Below the pieces are notes generated by a model. It was not told where the DNA came from and did not search any database. It worked only from the letters and a program-made list of their open reading frames with translations. A stretch of 64,000 nt of DNA from Oscheius onirici (Eukaryota; Nematoda; Chromadorea; Rhabditida; Rhabditidae): NCBI GenBank assembly GCA_932521025.1, contig OW051473.1, forward strand, positions 9,982,001 through 10,046,000, written 5' to 3'. Below, piece after piece: positions 41,998-54,400 of this stretch. A program made the position numbers and the translations under genes. Numbering within the stretch: the stretch's first letter is position 1; every line of letters starts with the position of its first letter.

Positions 41998-44900
41998 CAG
42001 TTGTGGTCTGCTCTCTAAGCTCTTCCAATAAGTTCGGAACTGCCGTCGCCGCTTGGCACAAACTGGCAGAGAGCACATGGCATCCGGAGACGGCAGTGAA
42101 GCACTTGTGGCCAGAGTTTGTGGTCGAAGTCTGTTTGACCGGGCTGTTTGTTCTTTCGCAGTTTAAGCGCATCTCTTTGGTACAGTAGCCACTGTAAAAC
42201 AATGGCGAAATACTCGCTATTTTGCTGGTGATCTATAGACTGCTGTAACCTACGCTGTTCAGTAAAAGAGAGACTTGCGGTCAACTGAACTAGAACCAGT
42301 TATTAGATTGGTAGTTACTAATCACCGTTCTCTCATTCTCTCCGATTCCGCCATGTATGCGTCCATCTCAAACTATCTCCTGAGCCAGTAGATTAAGGAA
42401 AATCTTCTTCTTTATTCCACAAGAAGCAGGAAGCATTTACTACCATATTACAATGTATACTGGTCACAGTCTGGGCAAGGGTTGGATCTCAAGTCTTCCA
42501 GACGAGGAAGATGGCTCACGCTGCTCTAATACCTCCTTTTCACCGTCACAGCTATTTACGGTCTGTAAGACTGGTAAAACTCTGGATACTGAAACTCTTT
42601 TCGACCCTAGTTCCTCTAGTATCAGCTGCTAAACCAGCTCGTTTCCACAGTACCGATAAACCCACAACTCATTTTTCCAGAAACGTTCAAGTATACTGAG
42701 AACTCTTCAAAAACTGCTTCTTGCGTCAACTGCTCGCTGACTGTGATTTACACTAGATGTTAGATCGTGATATTCTGTCATTTAAATACTATTCTGGCAT
42801 ACTGAAAGGCACCCGCCACGATCCCCGTTTCTTTCCCTTTGGCGCCCATTTCTCTTAGTGATCATATTCTTGACTCCCGGCTCTCTCGCGCTGGTCTCTT
42901 CGTTCACTGTTATATTTGTGTGCTCATAAAGCTTGATAATATCAACGTGTCCTTTCCATCGTGATCCAGTGATCTTTAGTAGGACACAACACTAGACATG
43001 CTTGTTCCCATAGGTTTTACCCTCGTTTTCAAAAGCTTCAATCAGAACCTTGGATCTTTCCTAAAGGCTTATAACCGACGTACTCTTAAAGACGTCAATA
43101 TGAGCTTTCCCTCCGAGTGATCTAACAGAGTACTTGTTTTCTATACTTGACACAGAATAACCTGGAAAGACGGCTGACTTGTCGGTAGCAATGTGATATC
43201 AGGAGCGGATTTGTGCCGTTTATAAGCGTCTTTCGAGTAGTTTACTGCTATTAATACGGTTTATTTACGTTCTTGATATACTGACGTCTTGAAAAGCACA
43301 CGGTAGGAAAGTCTAGAAGGTCTGGATATTTTGAGATTGTAAACATATTACCTAAGTGGGTTCAGAACATGTTGGATAGTCATCACTTATGTGCAATCGT
43401 GTATTAACTTTTGATGTTTGCAAATAGATCATCCAGTTAAGGCAGTTGATAAAAAATATTAGTGCCAAGCGGGCAACTTGGGTTCGATTCTCGTCCACAG
43501 AAGGCATTTACCAGAAGCTGACCAAAGGGCTGTAGAGAGTCTTCCATAGAACGGAAAGCCTTGGCATTGGCCAAAATAGGAAACTATGAATACCTTACAA
43601 TGTTTCCGAGAATTCTATACACAAAATATACAAACCTAGTATGTATAACAAGAGAGGTCAACCTTGACTCCGGTATCAGATCTCCAAAGAACTGTTAATT
43701 TTGACTGATATGGAGAAAGTTATGAATGTTGAGAAAGGTTATGAGAAAGGTTCCGGCTAGTCAAGGAGATAGGATAGCAGTCTATGAAGAAAGCGATCGC
43801 TAGTTTCGTGGCATGTCCTGCAGGTTGTCCTGCGGATTCTTTGAGAAACCTGAACATTACTCGTTTGCGTATATTAAGAGATCTCAACCTTGCAGTCAAG
43901 TTGTATTCTGTAGCCCAATACTGATGTTTCCCAGTGCAAATTTCTGAGTCACGTCATTTCTGAAACACGACGCTAGCCAACAATAGCATGTCTGAGACAG
44001 ATGCGAAGATCATTTTTCCCTCTGATCTTTAGAACTCCTTTTCTTCTAACCGAATATTTACTCGCGCTGACTCATGTTCTCGCAGCAAGGATTCTCCCGT
44101 TAGCCAAACAGTTTTCAACTGCGCGATTACTGTTTGTCCTGACGGCGCTTGACCTCCGACCCTGGAATTGAAATCACATCAAAGAGAGCATGACTCATTG
44201 TGATTTGAGCCACATTGGGAGGAGCGAAGGGCTCTTGGCGTCATTCGGTAAATTTGCACTCGGTGCGCGAAAATGTGCCAAAGATCTGTGACCTCTAGTG
44301 ATGGCAGCGAAATGAGGGAAACAAAAAATGTAGTCCGTTGAGGGGATCCATTACTGTTATCAATGCATTGTCGCGGCGGGACCCATTAGGTCAACTCTGT
44401 CACAAATCTTTAATTATAGAACATAGCTATGTTTTAAGATGCGTTCAAGCTGACAACACCGTTTTTCTACTTTGGATGTTCAACAACAAATGAGCTACAG
44501 TTTTCTAGAAAATCAAAATATTGGATAGTGAAAAGCGTGCTGGTAAAGTAATAAAAGAAAAAAGCTAAAGAACATACATTACTCAAATTTAACTGTTAAA
44601 CATGTTCCAGGACAACTGGTTCCATTAGATGATTTCCCATTTTCAGATCCCAGATTTTCCTCAAAACTTCATTCGCGAGATTGCATTCCCACATGTTTTC
44701 TATTTTCAACACGTGCTCTCCTAGCTCATTTTGCTGAAAACTTGGCTAGGGCTGTTCGGTCACAAACAATATAATTCGAAGATATTTCGGCAGATAATCC
44801 TTCTCAGCAAGATGTGGTCCAAACTACGGAATGATTCGTGAACGGAGTACATTTTGTTGCAAAATCTCTTCGTCTAAAAATCTGGGAACATTTCGACCTG

Positions 44901-45115
44901 GCGATCTACGTGGGTACTACGGTACGGGCGCGTTCTCTGCCAGAATATAAGCTCAGAGGATGCCGCACGAGTGAACAAACACGGTACTTTTACCAACAGA
45001 TTTGAGAGCAGTCTGCTGTCTCTATGAAACCACCGTCTCTAACTCGTTTGTCAACTTAGCTAGGGAGTTACCCTCTGACCGTCTCAAGATTCCGACTCTC
45101 TGCGCAGGATGCCAC
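41998..45115. other. Gene-free stretch between divergent Tyr-rich paralogues
   Basis: About 3.1 kb without a supported gene. A tRNA-like piece with a B-box match (GGGTTCGATTC) sits at about 43485-43500. Confidence 0.4.
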
Positions 45116-45123
45116 ATATATAA
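45116..45123 (+). promoter_or_regulatory. TATA box of Tyr-rich gene 2
   Basis: TATATAAG, 42 bp upstream of the ATG at 45165. Confidence 0.6.
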
Positions 45124-45164
45124 GGACCCGAGCTGGCAGCTTGGAGCATTCTTCTGCTGCAGTC

Positions 45165-45584
45165 ATGAACACTTCAAGGTAGGTCCTAACCCACGCATCA
45201 ACAGCCTGCCATGTCTGGACAAACAAAGATATCAAATTTTTCAGCTTTCTGATCCTGCTCTTCTGTCTCCTGGCCACCAGTCAGGCCTACACTGTAAGCT
45301 GTCTCGTTGTCTGGAAAGAAATTTTTCCAATTTAGCTCTACTACTACTATCCCAACAGCTACAATAACAACAACAATGGATACACGACCTACTATTACCC
45401 AAGTACTTCTTCTGGAACTACTTATTACTATTATCCCAATGGATACAGTAACTTAAAAGGATTTCTTAAGTTTAACTTAATTTTAGACTCGGGCTCTACG
45501 TACTACTACTACCCCAACAATGGCTGCTCCAACTGCGGCTCATCTTCGCCCTACACCTACTACTACACCTATGGCAGGAAATAA
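45165..45584 (+). CDS. Tyr/Asn-rich secreted repeat protein 2 (90 aa)
   Basis: Exons 45165-45178, 45245-45293, 45336-45447 and 45487-45584; all phases match, with introns of 42 and 39 bp. MNTSSFLILLFCLLATSQA is nearly the same signal peptide as in the gene at 41955, and the 14-nt first exon is kept. The mature part has LYYYYPN, GYTTYYYP and TYYYTYGRK blocks plus two Cys (GCSNCGS) that gene 1 lacks. It has one intron more than gene 1 (at 45294). AATAAA at about 45635. Confidence 0.8.
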
Positions 45585-45670
45585 GTCTTTGCCCGTATCG
45601 TACTCAGAAGCATTGTCCAGAATATATTGAACGAATAAAAAAAGGGTCATTATAGTCTGATGTACTAGAA

Positions 45671-45742
45671 GCGAGATGGCGTAATGGCAGGTGGCGCGGC
45701 GGTATTATAAGAATCCCCAGTTCGATACCCTCGCCTTCTCGA
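45671..45742 (+). repeat. tRNA-like sequence
   Basis: GGCGTAATGGCAGGTGG resembles an A box and CAGTTCGATACCC a B box; CGAGA near the start pairs with TCTCG at the end. No acceptable anticodon arm. Probably a tRNA-derived repeat. Confidence 0.35.
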
Positions 45743-45845
45743 ATGTGAATTATTTGGAAGTGGCTTAGAAGTAAAGGAGTTGGGAAAAATTGAAGCGTTT
45801 AAGCCTGGATAGTCCAGTGGATAAGATTCTACATGTCTTCTACAT

Positions 45846-46153
45846 TATACTTGGGCGACTCGACTCGACTCGATCCCGAGTCTGACTCAAATCGGCCTCG
45901 AGTCGGACTCGACTCGAGGCACCCCACGAGTCGACTCGAGATGGTTCTCGAGTCAAGTAAAACATCGATTCTAACGGGCTGTAACTAATATTTCGCGTTT
46001 TATAGTTGTTTTATAGTAGTATTTTACATTTTTAAGTTAGTTTCTGAAACTTTTTTCGAAAATAAGCACCGAAAATTGTTGACTCGACATAGTCCCCGAG
46101 TCGGACTCGAATCGGAATCGAGTCGAGATTTTTGACTCGACGCCCAAGTATAT
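45846..46153. mobile_element. Short inverted-repeat element saturated with GACTCGA motifs
   Basis: Starts TATACTTGGGCGACTCGA and ends with the reverse complement TCGACGCCCAAGTATA, so the terminal inverted repeat is about 16 bp. Both halves of the interior consist largely of GACTCG/CGAGTC variants; the middle (about 45960-46080) does not. TA at both ends is compatible with a TA target duplication (Tc1/mariner-type). No coding capacity. A related CTTGACTCGACTAG patch lies at about 19518. Confidence 0.7.
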
Positions 46154-47172
46154 TCTACATGTGTGTTCTACATGTGGCATTTTACATGTGTAAGAAGAAA
46201 ACAGTAACAACTTCAATCCTGGATGGTAGTACATGAAGAACCATTGCCATCCCTCGCCAGCCCTTTCCTTTTCCGTGGCCCCTGTAGCTTGAGAACCCAC
46301 AACCTGGTCCCTTCAGCGTAAGTGCTTTGTTTCACTTTATATTGCTTGCCTAGCAGTGCCTTATCTGAGAGACAGGAAAACGCCCAAAATCCCCACTAAA
46401 CTGTGAAACTCGGACATCAGCTCAAAATAAGATGACTGTTATCTTTCTTTGCGTCCTGGCTGTAAAAAAACGGAGGAAGTCAGTGTAAACACGGCAAACT
46501 TTGGACCCAGATAGTGCGAGTCTTCAACAATAGATGTGTACAGTGTAGCTGTGACTGTCCCTCCATTTCGAAGTGAGATCAGCTGACGATCGAAAGATCT
46601 GGATCATTTCGAAAAAACTGCCATCAATTAGAAGATTGATACATCCGGAACATTCGAAGACTGGCAGGAAACACAGATAAAGAGTGTGTAAACAAAGACA
46701 AAGACTTTGAATTATCAGGCTCTTTTACGTTACTGTTATTAGTCACAGCTTGATAAATCTTGACGCGCACCGTTCTTTGAGAGGATACGGACCATCGTCA
46801 TGCAATAGGGGGTAAATCCTCAATTTTGTTATTACTCTCTCCACCAAAACGAGTGTTCAACCGGACTATTATTAGGACTATCTTCTTGATTAATCCACCC
46901 GGCCTGGGCAAATCCCAACAAAAAACATAAGTTGAGCCTGTTGCGTAACTGCTGATGCTTTAAACAGCTGGAACATCCTCCTCCTTTGGGTGTACTGCTC
47001 TCAGGTTTATTGCCTCGCCTGGTAGTAAAAGATCGGTAACGCATCTCAGGCTTTAATTGCCTGGATATCTCATCTCTACAAACAAGTTTTATGCTAGTGG
47101 CCCGATAGTCGCGACGATACTGTGTGTCTTCTTTATCAGTGGCGTTGACTGTCCTCTGCTTATCACACACCT
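46154..47172. other. Gene-free stretch before the first bZIP-type gene
   Basis: A 112-codon minus ORF (46832-47170) has a fair residue mix but no splice support and begins at the TATA region of the plus-strand gene, so it is not called. Confidence 0.35.
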
Positions 47173-47180
47173 TATATAAA
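47173..47180 (+). promoter_or_regulatory. TATA box of the bZIP-like gene
   Basis: TATATAAA, 60 bp upstream of the ATG; an acceptor (ctatttcag) lies between them at about 47221. Confidence 0.5.
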
Positions 47181-47239
47181 CTACACCGAGACCAGACAAA
47201 CGATCGATCTGACCTATTTCAGCTTGATCTACTCAAATA

Positions 47240-48627
47240 ATGTTACCATATCATTGGCCTCACCCTACTTGGCAGCAAGACCCCCGAGGACAACAGCCTC
47301 ACTTTTCAGGAGCTCATCATTCACAGGATCCCGTAAGTTTACAGTGTTTTCCTTCTGGATCAGCATGCTTTTAGAGGTGGAGTTCGAAGCCGTGTTGTGC
47401 AGCCCACACAGAGTCGATCACTCAGCTACAGAGAGTAAGTTTCTTTCTGGCTCGGCCAAGCGGTTTAGAGTGACAAAGCGCTTAGTTTTTGGAAACGTTG
47501 CTATCACTCTCTTCCAATGTCGTATTTTGGAGCGTTGCATCCGCATTTTCCCCTATTTTAGCACTTTTACTTTTCATTTTTCTGAAAGTATCCAAAATTT
47601 CAATTTGTGAAGTTCACTTATAAAGTCTATAAAACAGAATGCGAGTGACCCAAAGATTCCTTCTCTAACTACGGATCAACAGCGAGAATTTTTAATTTTA
47701 CCCGACAAAATAGCTGTTAGGCGTACGCACAAGGGTCCCGTAGGCAAGAGCATATTGGGCTTTTTACAGAAATTTGTCAAGACATTGAGAACCAAACTTT
47801 TTTAGGCATGTAAGTAGCTCGTGACACGATCAGCCACTATTGTGAGAAGGCGCGTGCTTCACAGACTGAATTCCGAAGCTTATACGATCACAAGATAGCG
47901 TGCGTGCCAAATTTTTCCGGCCTGGCCAGATGCCATCTTGGTTTCCTCACCGCCTAGTCGTCTCCCCTTTGTTTCAAGGCTACGCGCTTTTGAATTTTTA
48001 TATTAATAGTTTGTTGTGTCTAGTTTAAGTTTGTAAACAGCGCGTGAATTAGTGTGCTCAAAAACCTCAGAAGCCTAGGACATTCCAATATAAAATCTAA
48101 TTCTTAGAACAGTATCACCAAAGAACAGTATCATATTTTCCAAAGCTTTCAGCTAGTAATCCATTTGGAAAGTCAAGTGAAAGCAGTTCTCAACCACTTA
48201 GCCGATCACGGATTAAGCTATCCGCGACTGTCGCCTGCAGCAGCAACACCTCCCTTGGCTACGACAAATAAAAGAAAGAGGGAGTCAAGAATGGATTCGG
48301 AAGTTGGAGGCAGCAAAACGAGTACGACCATGAAGAGAAGAAAGTTGATAGAGGACTTGGAACAGGTGGGAACTTAAAGTATTTAAGAAAATCTTAATTC
48401 AGCAAGTTGCGGAAGAACGTGCCGACAATCAGCGCATGGAGAAGCGCATAGCTGAGATGAGGGCACAGCTGGCCGAGCTCCGTAGCAAGAGACACGCAAT
48501 AACTCAGGAAAGACTTAACCGAGAAATTGAGAACAGCTTGGAAAAGGGAGAGACTAGTGCGGACGACGATGTTTCAGATCAGGAAGACGAAGACACTATA
48601 AACGACCGAAACGAGGAAGATGACTGA
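47240..48627 (+). CDS. bZIP-like protein with zipper but no canonical basic region (196 aa)
   Basis: Exons 47240-47332, 47375-47434, 48153-48365 and 48403-48627; all junctions are phase 0. The N-terminus is Pro/His/Gln-rich (MLPYHWPHPTWQQDPRGQQP). A KRRKLIEDLEQ segment starts a coiled coil that continues through QRMEKRIAEMRAQLAEL, in register with the bZIP gene at 50309-51401, which has KKLIEDL at the same place. The invariant Asn and Arg of the bZIP basic region are Val and Thr here when aligned on the zipper; a basic patch (NKRKRESR) lies too far upstream. The tail is acidic (DDDVSDQEDEDTIND). It may dimerise without binding DNA. Exon 2 frame is the least certain. Confidence 0.65.
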
Positions 48628-50308
48628 AAGGAACTACACTGGGCGCCATTGGAGTCATTTTGAGCATATCTACGATGGAAGACAATAAAGTTTTGTTAAT
48701 CTTCTGCGCTCCTAGATACATAAAAAATTACTTAATTCTAACACAAGTCACAGTTTAAGAATCGTTTTGAACGTTCTTCTTTGGAACTTCGAATTTCATA
48801 ACAATCAGAAATTATACTGTAGTCGTCTATTTGTTACTGACCAGTCTAAGTCCCTAACCTGTATCTCACTGACTTGATAAAGTTCTTAACCTGTCTCGCC
48901 AGAAACCACTGGAACACTAAGTTGTCATGACAGTTTTCCTGAAAATCACCACCGACTTAAACCTTGTCAAAGACGGTCTAGTTAGTTGGGTTGCAGACGT
49001 GTTAAGGTATAGTTTCTAAGATGGACTCTGAACATAATGTCGGCATGTCATATCTTGATAGGAACTTAACCGATATGACAGATCAGAAGCGTCGAACTGG
49101 TCTTATATTTTATTACTGTTTGATACCCAAACTAGAGATTGAGAGTAAACAACTTAAGAACTCAAAATACTTTCTGGTTTCTGTTTTTAGCAGGAAGACA
49201 GCAAAATTAAAGAAAGACTTCCTTAAATATATTCATGAATTTTACAAACACACAAAAATTCACGCGCACAATACTGACTTAAACTGAACAACCCAGCAGA
49301 AAAAACAAACAAAACGAAGCTGAGCAAGAAGAACCGTAAATACAACAAGTGTAACAAACAAGAAGCAGCAGACGAGGCACTACCAAAGCTGGTCGAAGAG
49401 AAACGAGTAGATACAATATGTTTTAACATCTGTTTAAAGCTTCAGTAATGATTCTGTGAATGGCCAGCTGTTCCGAAGTTTGGGTTGTTTGACGACAGTA
49501 AAACTCGCTGCAAAATTTTTTTATTACTTTAGAGATTTGTGATCTGTTTTAGTGGTTTAGCAAACAGGTTTGATTCATTCTTCACTAGCACTGATTGTTT
49601 TTTTTGCTGTGTGGGCACTGACTGTACGAAAGACTGATAAAAGGGGCTGAGAGAGTCACATTCTGGGAAAGGTTCTAGTCAGGCAGCTCAAGTGACCGCT
49701 CAAAATTTTATCAAGGAGCTAAGAGATGTTGGGGTTTTTTTTTGTTTTTAGGGGTTTCATAAGCCGGCACTGCTAAAGACAATACATAGCTCTGTGTAAC
49801 CAACAAGTGCCAACCAGGTTATGGGCGAACATGGAAATTTTCGGCGAACACGAACACGAACCAAACATCCCCTTAATTTTTTGGGCCGAACCGAACAGCG
49901 CACTTTTTGTTCGCCTGCGAACCGACCACGAACTGTTCGCCGTCCTAATGTTCGTTCGTGAACATGCGAACACGATCACAGCTCGAACATTTCACGAATT
50001 TTCTTCCAAATCACGGTTTTTTGTAAGAATCAGTCGTTTGATGGTTAACTTCACAAAAAAAGAAGATTGGTAAACCTGAAATGAGCAGAGAATCCAAGGG
50101 GCTAAGAAAACGGTGCTCGATAAGCCCTTCTAAATCTGGCTTTGCGGATATTTCATAGTCGCAGCATTTGATTGGTTGCAAAGTCGTGTTTATGTGACTC
50201 ATGATCTCACATCTTTTTACACACTCGTACCACTCCCTACAGAAGAACGAGTGATTCTTTCGCGAGATCAAGAGTATCAGTTGGTAAACTGTGGGTAGCG
50301 GTATTAAA
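48628..50308. other. Stretch between tail-to-tail bZIP-type genes
   Basis: AATAAA at about 48684 follows the plus gene. A Lys/Asn-rich frame at about 49288-49446 (KTNKTKLSKKNRKYNKCNKQ) and an ORF at 49021-49287 could be linked by one frame change, but no splice signals support them. Confidence 0.3.
49828..49998. repeat. Short element saturated with CGAACA/TGTTCG motifs
   Basis: About 170 bp in which GAACA, CGAAC and their reverse complements occur more than a dozen times, first mainly as CGAAC then as GTTCG, so the two halves are partly self-complementary. Clear end repeats were not found. Similar in style to the GACTCGA element at 45846. Confidence 0.5.
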
Positions 50309-51401
50309 CTACGCAATGTCCACAAAATGTTTGCCTATGTGCATGTTTCTAGTCTGGAGGGAAAACCAAAAGAATTAATTCAGAAAAACTTACAATTTGC
50401 TGCTGGAGCTCCTGCACCTGCGTTTTAAGCTGGGTCTTTTCTCGTTTTGTCTGCTCCAGCTGCTGAAAGAGAATTGTTCAAAGGAGTCTCGCTCTCTTTT
50501 TTGTTTTCCTTTGTCTCTCTGTATTTCTGCTTCTCTGGTTCTCTCCGACTCACCAAGTTCAGGTCTTCAATGAGTTTCTTTTGCTTCTGCCTCGCTTTCT
50601 GCTGTGCCTCACGATTTCTCTTTTTCCTTCTATCATTTGCCAGCTTCTTGTGATACTCTTTTGTAGTCATTCCTGCTGGAGGTTCTTGTGGACTAGCACG
50701 TTCACTCGTCGTGTCCAGCAAAGGACCTAATACAAAATCTAATCAAAGACAAGTACAGTCAACTCACTGCTAGTACCAGAATTTGGGCTTGGCTCTGACT
50801 TATATCTTGCAAAGTTGTTCAGTTCTGGTTGACTCAGTTGACCATCAAGTTGAAGACCAGCTGATGGTCGGGGTCCGAACCGGAGGTCATAGTCTGAAAG
50901 TATTCGTAAGTTCCATTGGTTATATTTTAACGAATACGTATTCAACCCAGTGAATCTATTTTTCCCTCTTTAAGAAACTATTTAAGAAACTTTTATTAGC
51001 CTCTTGTAACGTGGTACATTTTCTTAAGAAGTACGCTGTTTGGGTCAACGTTAGGCACTCGTTAAGTACTGCAAAACAACATTTTTACGTGAAAAACTAC
51101 TGGTTCCTTGAACTATTTCATAACATTTTTACACTCTTTTTTTTCGCACGTTTTGAAAAACTCATTTTGGTGGACACTGACGCATCTTCCCATTCAAAGG
51201 AAAAGAAGAAAACAGCTGTTTCAAAAGTTTTGAAACCGACATGACATAAACCATACCTGGTGCAAAATACGGCGGTCTATAGCCATCAAAATGAGGATGT
51301 CCGGGATGTCGCGGAGGATAGTGCGGAGGTTGCATGTACTGTGGCGGGTAGTGGCTTCCCGGCGGACCATAGTAGTAGTCCGTCGGTTGACGTGGGTCCA
51401 T
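50309..51401 (-). CDS. bZIP transcription factor (185 aa)
   Basis: Complement of exons 51257-51401, 50768-50893, 50554-50726, 50394-50462 and 50309-50353; all phases match. Seen: a Pro/Tyr/His-rich N-terminus (DYYYGPPGSHYPPQYMQPPH) typical of an activation region; a linker with SEPSPNSGTSS; the basic region with NREAQQKAR (N-x7-R), then exactly nine residues to the first zipper Leu; zipper continuing through QLEQTKREKTQLKTQVQELQ. It should bind DNA as a dimer in the nucleus. The subfamily (C/EBP-, PAR- or CES-2-like) cannot be fixed from the sequence alone. Tail-to-tail with the bZIP-like gene ending at 48627, probably its paralogue. Confidence 0.85.
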
Positions 51402-54400
51402 ATCTACAAAAAAAATTTCTCATAAAATTCGGTAAAGTCGATAAAAACGTTTTAAAGACACTTATTGATTAAGGTAGAGCCTTCTGCAAAGACCCGCTGA
51501 CTGCTTTTTATCAGTTGTGAATGTGCCTCGTGCCTAAAAGTACCTACAAACAGGGCCCCGGAAAAGAAAACCAGCGTGGCTAGAAAAGCACAAAGAAGAT
51601 TTGTGCCTCTAAGCAAGCTTTAATCATGGATTAGTGATTACCGACTTCTGACAGCCGTGAATTGGCTGTGCTCTTAAGGTAGCGATGTTTAGTAGAAAAA
51701 AAGAGAGAGGGCACGATAATATTATGAGAGTGTGTATTTTCCCAATTGCAAATAAGTGCCCCTAATCTTTCAATGCGGCACTCTTTACCGATTGCCTAAC
51801 AACTACCGTTAAGTGGTATTTTTTCCCTTTAATCCGATCAATAGACAACGAGCTCCTTATGACAGATATTTCCCCCTTTTCAGAAGTCCTTTTCAGAACA
51901 GAACCCGCCTACAGAACAGAACCATAGAGACACAAAAGAATTGTGTCCACGTGCTCTTTCCTGCTGCGCCATGAATCAACTGATAGCAGGAGGAAGAGAG
52001 AGTGTTAGGCAAAACATACCACAGTCTTCATGCAGGTAGCTTAAGAGCATATCTCTTGGGAGAGGCTAAGGATAATGGAAGTCGAAAAGCATAGCCCCTA
52101 TTGGCCACGCCCGTTTTACGGGGCCACCGAGTCAGGTGGCGTTACATGGAATATGGCTACTTCTAGGTAAAGGCCACCCAAATAACAAATGCTCTTAACA
52201 TATCAAATAACAAATGCTCAGCCGGTCAGTAGAATGATACCGTAAGATTTGGTAAATACTTGGTATGATACCTTCAGGAAGCTACAGTAACCCTCTGGAG
52301 TTCAACCTTGGGAGCGTGGACTCAACACTATAGTCCCGGAGGTATAATTTAAGGACCAGAAGCCGCTGAGAACTGAGATGAAAAGTTTGTTTTAAGTTGA
52401 ACAATCTGAAATGTGTAGGTTCTTCAAAAATTATTAGTTAGAAGACGCAAAAAAGCTTATACGGTAGTTTAAGTCAAACATTCAACTTTAAGAGTACTTA
52501 CTTTCATAATTTCATAGGACAACACATGGTCGCAAGATTCTGCTTTAAGCTTTTGATTATATAGGTTAACTTTTCCAGGACTTGCTGTTAATTAAGAACA
52601 ACTGAACTTAAAAGCTTAAATCTGAGCAAAGAACAATGAAACATTGCGTAGTCCTCGATATTTGGATATCCAGCAAGTAGACAAAATTGAACCACAGAAT
52701 TCCCAAAGGTCCCAATCGATGAACACCTTAACAGACTTAACAAGAAAACTGACGACTTAATGAGACTATCAGTCCCAAAGACCTCGAAGAATTCGTGATA
52801 ATACAGCATTGACTAATAGCGCTTCTTATCACTTAAGTAGTTCACAAGTGGTAAAAAAAAATTTGACCCAAGATACCATGAAGACTGAGTCGCCGGTTCA
52901 TCGGGCGACGGCACTTCGGAGGACACGACTGGACTCTTCGAGGGTCAGTTACAGTCATTTTCAACAGGCATAAGGTAGGTAGTTTTTCCCCTTGAAATAG
53001 GCTATATATGGACTCTCTCAATGTCTGAGAGTGGCGTTCCTGATCTTCCCAAATATAAATCGGAGTAGGAGGTTTTAAAGCTAGATGGGAGAGAGACGAA
53101 AAACACCAGAAATCAAGACAAGTTACACTAGAAGGTTTCACAATGGATGCGAAGAAAACAGTAATTTTATCAGATTCTCCAAAAATGTTTCAAAATTATG
53201 CCAGTGCTAGAAAGGGCCGGTCTACTTTAGCTCACCCCTCCAACTATGAGGCCTTTTGAAGAAACTATTAAGCTCGCACTTCCCGCTTTAAGATATTTAG
53301 CAAAGTTGTAGAATTCGTGAAAAACTACAGCTCTGAACATCAAAAACCTGGAGTATGCTTGTGTGAATTTAAAATTTAGGAAGTTTAAGGAGTCACACCT
53401 TTCTAAAGCAAACAACGGAGTTTCTCGAAGGAGCTTTTTAGCTTTTAGAAAAGGAAACTTTTCAGAAACTGTCAGCCTATCCAGTATTTAAAAAACTTGT
53501 CAGATCGTTGCAAGTATGCGGATCAACTGCTGACAGACGAGTTAAAGGTTCTAAAGCTAAAGCTCACAATTTGAATAAAGGCAAGCAAAAGGAGGTAAAT
53601 TACTCATTTGACCTCTGACCGACGTTTAAGAAGTAGAAGCATTAAATGTAGTTTTTTCCTCATTTTAACACCAACAAGGTTTAATTAGGCGAATAGCTCG
53701 AAAATAATGTCAATAACAAAACAAACGAGCTGTAAATGGGGAAAATTTCAGTTTGAAGCTAGAAAAACGAAAAGTTTGGGTTATCAAAAATTTTCAAAAG
53801 TTATCAAAAACAAAAATTTACTTAGATGATGAGAGTACGTAAAAAGGGCAGCAAAAGTTCATGTTCGGGACAGTCACTTGTTAGTAGTTTATTCATGATA
53901 AGACTAGCTGACCAAAACTTTTTGATCAGGGAAAGAGCCCATGGGACAGTCAATTCCTAAGAAGTTCAACAAGCTTGGAACAGTCGAATATTTCAGCTGT
54001 TGTCCTTTGAAAGACTTCGATCTCCGAACATTTTTTCGGGATCTATTTTTTTCCACATGAGTTAATGATCATATAAGAACGTTGGTAAAACTTCCTAAAA
54101 ATTCTCTTTAAGAGCTCTTTCTACTCGCTCATACTCGCTCCTACCGTAATCCTTTTCGGAATGTCTTTGAAGCTATACCCGCTTGTTTTTGGCTTTTCAA
54201 TAGCCGGAACCGCTTTGTTGTTATAAAAGCCTTACCGCGAACAAACAGCCGCATTTCAATGAATTTAATCCTAATCTTATCCATCTTTTCGGCGCCCTAC
54301 TCCTTGAAGCAGGTGTCGCAAGATGCGATACGGAGAAAGCTGACGCATATTTTCTCCCGGTAGCTACCAGATCTCCATGTCCCTCCCTGTCTCTTATCCA

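Noticed and set aside
46832-47170. Minus-strand ORF of 112 codons
   Set aside because: Overlaps the TATA region of the bZIP-like gene, without a recognised domain or splice support.
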